The position numbers and the translations under genes were made by a program. Below are positions 63,693-64,000 of a stretch of DNA of 64,000 nt, piece after piece. Within the stretch, counting starts at the first letter, position 1. Every line of letters begins with the position of its first letter. The notes under the pieces are model-generated. The model made no database searches. It was not told where the DNA came from and saw only the letters and a list, made by a program, of their open reading frames with translations. Source of the DNA: Azospirillum sp. TSH100 (GTDB lineage: Bacteria > Pseudomonadota > Alphaproteobacteria > Azospirillales > Azospirillaceae); NCBI RefSeq assembly GCF_004923295.1, contig NZ_CP039636.1, positions 679,001 through 743,000 of the forward strand, given 5' to 3'.

Positions 63693-64000
63693 TCAGCTGA
63701 TGCCGAAGCGGCGGCGGGCGGCGATCAGGGAGACGAAGCTGAGCGTCGCCAGCACCATCAGGTAATAGCTGGGCGACAGCTTGCTGCCGGTGGCGTCGGT
63801 CAGCCAGGTCATCGCGAAGGGACCGAGGCCGCCGAACAGCGTGACGCCCAGATTGTAGCTGAAGGACAGGCCGGTGGCGCGGGTGGCGCGCGGGAACAGG
63901 TCCGACATCAGGGCGGGCAGGGCGCCGAAATAGACCGACTTCAGCGTCGCCAGCCACATCACCACCGCGATGATGATCGTCGCCGTCGGGGTGGCGTTCA
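63693..64000 (-). CDS. C-terminal part of an MFS transporter (cut by window end)
   Basis: The frame stays open to the window edge, leaving about 102 C-terminal residues with three or so membrane segments. LMSDLFPRATRATGLSFSYNLGVTLFGGLGPFAMTWL (in segments) is typical of the metabolite:H+ symporter group (ProP, citrate, shikimate carriers). The substrate cannot be assigned from this part. Confidence 0.8.
   Translation of the reverse strand, partial: NATPTATIIIAVVMWLATLKSVYFGALPALMSDLFPRATRATGLSFSYNLGVTLFGGLGPFAMTWLTDATGSKLSPSYYLMVLATLSFVSLIAARRRFGIS

Overview
The window is GC-rich, densely coded DNA from a free-living Alphaproteobacterium. A Rhodospirillales organism close to Azospirillum fits best: there is a lateral-type flagellar cluster with a short flagellin, an ECF sigma/ChrR pair, BetI-controlled choline ABC transport, a CoxSLM-type molybdenum hydroxylase locus, and many c-di-GMP and two-component proteins. 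The genus is an inference from gene content. I saw no rRNA, tRNA, CRISPR array, insertion sequence or prophage.

Layout. 1-2.8 kb: the end of a cupin-type regulator and a TPR/glycosyltransferase-like protein. 2.8-12.8 kb (minus strand): flagellar genes flgD, flgE, two unknown small genes, flgK, flgL, flagellin, fliD and fliS, then an ECF sigma factor and its small partner, whose reading frames overlap the end of fliS. Three transcription units here share a two-part motif upstream. 13.0-20.9 kb: an unknown 167-aa protein, a fused hydratase/3-hydroxyacyl-CoA dehydrogenase, a short-chain dehydrogenase, a small GNAT protein, a ChrR/ECF sigma pair, an MFS carrier and an enoyl-CoA hydratase. 21-25 kb: choline import (choV, choW, betI, choX). 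25.2-31.0 kb: a tight three-gene signalling operon of sensor kinase, peptide-type binding protein and REC-PAS-GGDEF regulator.

31.4-38.6 kb: a threonine-dehydratase-like enzyme, a YitT membrane protein, a CX5R phosphatase, two tandem paralogues of a family I do not recognise, a 5'-nucleotidase and a class I amidotransferase. 38.6-47.6 kb (minus strand): a molybdenum hydroxylase locus. It runs coxS, coxL (form II active-site loop), coxM, a palindromic repeat, coxD, coxE, a split XdhC pair and a fused molybdopterin-binding/nucleotidyltransferase protein. 47.9-51.4 kb: a TAXI-type TRAP transporter (binding protein, fused permease, DUF1850). 51.5-64 kb: a Na+/H+ antiporter-like protein, an acyltransferase, an RND efflux pair with divergent TetR regulator, an HD-GYP protein, a YchJ protein, a second YitT protein, an aromatic aminotransferase and the end of an MFS carrier.

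How the genes work together. The flagellar block supplies hook, hook-filament junction, filament, cap and chaperone, and its sigma factor is a candidate for a dedicated regulator. BetI probably ties choline uptake to choline. CoxD, CoxE, XdhC and the nucleotidyltransferase are the usual maturation set for CoxSLM. The GGDEF and HD-GYP proteins make and break c-di-GMP. The best candidates for new biology are the shared flagellar promoter motif with the resident ECF sigma, the kinase/binding-protein/GGDEF operon, and the tandem unknown paralogues at 34.1-36.1 kb.
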